This document shows, one piece after another, positions 43,425 through 44,462 of a DNA stretch of 44,462 bases. The position numbers were made by a program, and so were the translations under genes. Origin of the DNA: an uncultured Eubacterium sp. (GTDB lineage: Bacteria > Bacillota > Clostridia > Lachnospirales > Lachnospiraceae). The stretch spans positions 1 through 44,462 of the forward strand of contig CAJTSV010000020.1 of the NCBI GenBank assembly GCA_910579075.1. Direction: 5' to 3'. The notes beneath the pieces were generated by a model. That model was not told the origin of the DNA. It searched no databases and was given only the letters and a program-made list of their open reading frames with translations. The first letter of the stretch is position 1, and each line of letters opens with the position of its first letter.

Positions 43425-44174
43425 ATGGACTACGGAAAAATAACACTCGATGAAATGAAAAAAGGCTGCAAGTATGAAAAAGAGCAGGATGCCTATGTCT
43501 GCAATCACTGCGGGCAGATATTTCATGCCGGACAGGTACTTCAAATGGATGACAGTTTTTTTATAGCCGAATCAGCTGTCAGGAAACATATCAGACAAAT
43601 TCACGGCAGCAATCTGGAACAGCTGCTGTGCTCAGAGTCAAAGTATAATACTTTAACCCGGAATCAGAGAGACCTTCTTGCCATGTTTTATTCAAAAATG
43701 CCGGATAAGGATATGGCAAAAAAGCTGAACGTAACAGAGGCCACGATTCGCAGGCAGCGCTTTACATTCCGTGAAAAGGCAAAGCAGGCGAAATTTTATC
43801 TGGCTATGTATGAGATGGCATTTGAGGATGAACCGGCAGATGCTGAACAGATGATTCCGATTCACAATCATGCGGCTTACGTTGATGACCGTTACCTTAT
43901 TACTGAGGATGAAAAGCAGCAGATTGTGGAAACCTTTTTTTCCAGTACCCAGCCTCTTGTACTGAAATCTTTTTCGCCAAAGGAAAAGAAGAAGGTGGTG
44001 ATTCTTGGGAAAATAGCAGAGCAGTTTGTGTATGGTAAAAAATACAGTGAGCGGGAAGTGAATGAAATTCTCAGGCCGGTTTATGAGGATTATATGACGA
44101 TTCGGCGCTATCTGATTATGTATGGATTTATGGAGCGCACGAAAGATGGACGGCAGTACTGGCTCACGAATTGA
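43425..44174 (+). CDS. DUF2087-type transcriptional regulator with zinc-finger-like N-terminus
   Basis: A 249-residue protein in three parts. Residues 20-62 hold a possible zinc site (CNHCGQIFHAG and later VRKHIRQIHG, giving C-x2-C and H-x4-H). Residues 75-115 are a sigma-region-4/LuxR-like helix-turn-helix (LTRNQRDLLAMFYSKMPDKD, NVTEATIRRQRFTFREKAKQ). The C-terminal 75 residues match DUF2087 (SFSPKEKKKVVILGKIAEQF and VYEDYMTIRRYLIMYGFMER). The ribosome site GAAGGAG is good. The protein is probably a DNA-binding regulator; its target is unknown, and the dyad at 43308 is a candidate site for self-control. Confidence 0.8.
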   Translation: MDYGKITLDEMKKGCKYEKEQDAYVCNHCGQIFHAGQVLQMDDSFFIAESAVRKHIRQIHGSNLEQLLCSESKYNTLTRNQRDLLAMFYSKMPDKDMAKKLNVTEATIRRQRFTFREKAKQAKFYLAMYEMAFEDEPADAEQMIPIHNHAAYVDDRYLITEDEKQQIVETFFSSTQPLVLKSFSPKEKKKVVILGKIAEQFVYGKKYSEREVNEILRPVYEDYMTIRRYLIMYGFMERTKDGRQYWLTN

Positions 44175-44202
44175 ATATTCCTGGTGTTTGGCAATATCAA
44201 AT

Positions 44203-44391
44203 TTATCTCTGAAAAACGGACTTACTCCTTGGGTTTCCGAGAAAATCGTTATAAAAGGAGGCCCATTCCTCACTTGTATATTTGACCGGGAGCTTGCGCA
44301 TCATGTTTTCTGAAAAAAGCCCTTCATTTAGATTCCTGTCTGCCTGCAGCAGATGGAATACGGCTGTTTCTGCAAAATAAGTTTTTTCCAA
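44203..44391 (-). CDS. Possible small hypothetical ORF near the contig end
   Basis: Minus-strand ORF of 62 residues starting at TTG 44391, ending at 44203. It includes KTYFAETAVFHLLQADRNLN and LPVKYTSEEWASFYNDFLG, which look protein-like, but no family is recognised and there is no clear ribosome site. The same frame is closed upstream by TGA at 44437-44439. It could be a frameshifted piece of a longer gene cut by the contig end. Confidence 0.3.
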   Translation of the reverse strand: MEKTYFAETAVFHLLQADRNLNEGLFSENMMRKLPVKYTSEEWASFYNDFLGNPRSKSVFQR

Positions 44392-44449
44392 AGCCCTGCT
44401 GCATTTCCAGCTAAAAATGACAGCGGCCTGCAGAATTCACTCCGTAAGC

Positions 44450-44462
44450 AGATCGGAAGAGC
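44450..44462 (+). other. Sequencing adapter remnant at the contig end
   Basis: The final 13 bases are AGATCGGAAGAGC, the first 13 bases of the common Illumina TruSeq adapter. It is not genomic, so the native sequence stops at or before 44449. Confidence 0.9.

Overview
The window looks like one end-to-end contig from a Gram-positive anaerobe of the class Clostridia, most probably a Lachnospiraceae-type gut bacterium. The reasons are the HrcA/CIRCE heat-shock operon, the IreB-RuvX-DUF1292 block, an RNase J, the TrmR/TrhP pair, strong AGGAGG ribosome sites and a LoaP-controlled glycan locus. The left edge cuts a TrkH-type potassium channel gene. The last 13 bases equal the start of the common Illumina adapter, so the right edge is an assembly end and not native DNA.

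Positions 1-25.3 kb are moderately GC-rich core genome. They hold trkH (partial), a coiled-coil protein, a Uma2-family nuclease-like protein and a RACo-like ferredoxin/ASKHA protein. Next come hrcA-grpE-dnaK-dnaJ with an extended -10 promoter and a perfect CIRCE operator, then a J-domain-like protein and prmA-rsmE. A cysteine desulfurase with thiI (tRNA 4-thiouridine) follows, then an HPr-like protein without the catalytic histidine on the minus strand. The remainder is mtaB, ireB-ruvX-DUF1292-rnj-ylbF, a catalytic-domain-free MltG-like protein with trmR and trhP (wobble uridine modification), a lactonase-fold protein, an EamA transporter and convergent aroC preceded by a 42-residue ORF.

Positions 25.4-27.0 kb are a scrap region. 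It contains a possibly fused small gene, an 88-bp long imperfect palindrome beside an A8-G9 run, and an AAA-ATPase-like/PD-(D/E)XK gene that has lost its middle.

Positions 27.06-42.0 kb form an exopolysaccharide or cell-wall glycan operon that becomes clearly AT-rich after about 30-31 kb, suggesting horizontal acquisition. Its front end is heavily regulated: a promoter, an 11-bp perfect dyad on the predicted start site, a leader with a long bulged hairpin and a second hairpin next to the ribosome site, a Wzz-like co-polymerase, another bulged hairpin, the NusG paralogue LoaP, and a strong intrinsic terminator. After it come three GT4-like glycosyltransferases, a hexapeptide acyltransferase, a Wzy-like polymerase, a GT14 branching-type transferase, a CDP-glycerol glycerophosphotransferase-like protein, a Wzx flippase, a TagD-like cytidylyltransferase, a stand-alone asparagine-synthase-type PP-loop protein and a radical SAM protein. 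The radical SAM gene is split by a G9 run. My reading is that LoaP loads on leader RNA and carries polymerase through the terminator, so that a Wzx/Wzy glycan, probably decorated with glycerol phosphate and acyl groups, is made.

Two related IS630-like transposase relics bracket the last four genes of the locus (37.65-42.79 kb). Beyond them are a repeat-containing intergenic stretch and a DUF2087-type regulator with a zinc-finger-like N-terminus. All assignments come from reading the sequence; no database search or folding program was run.
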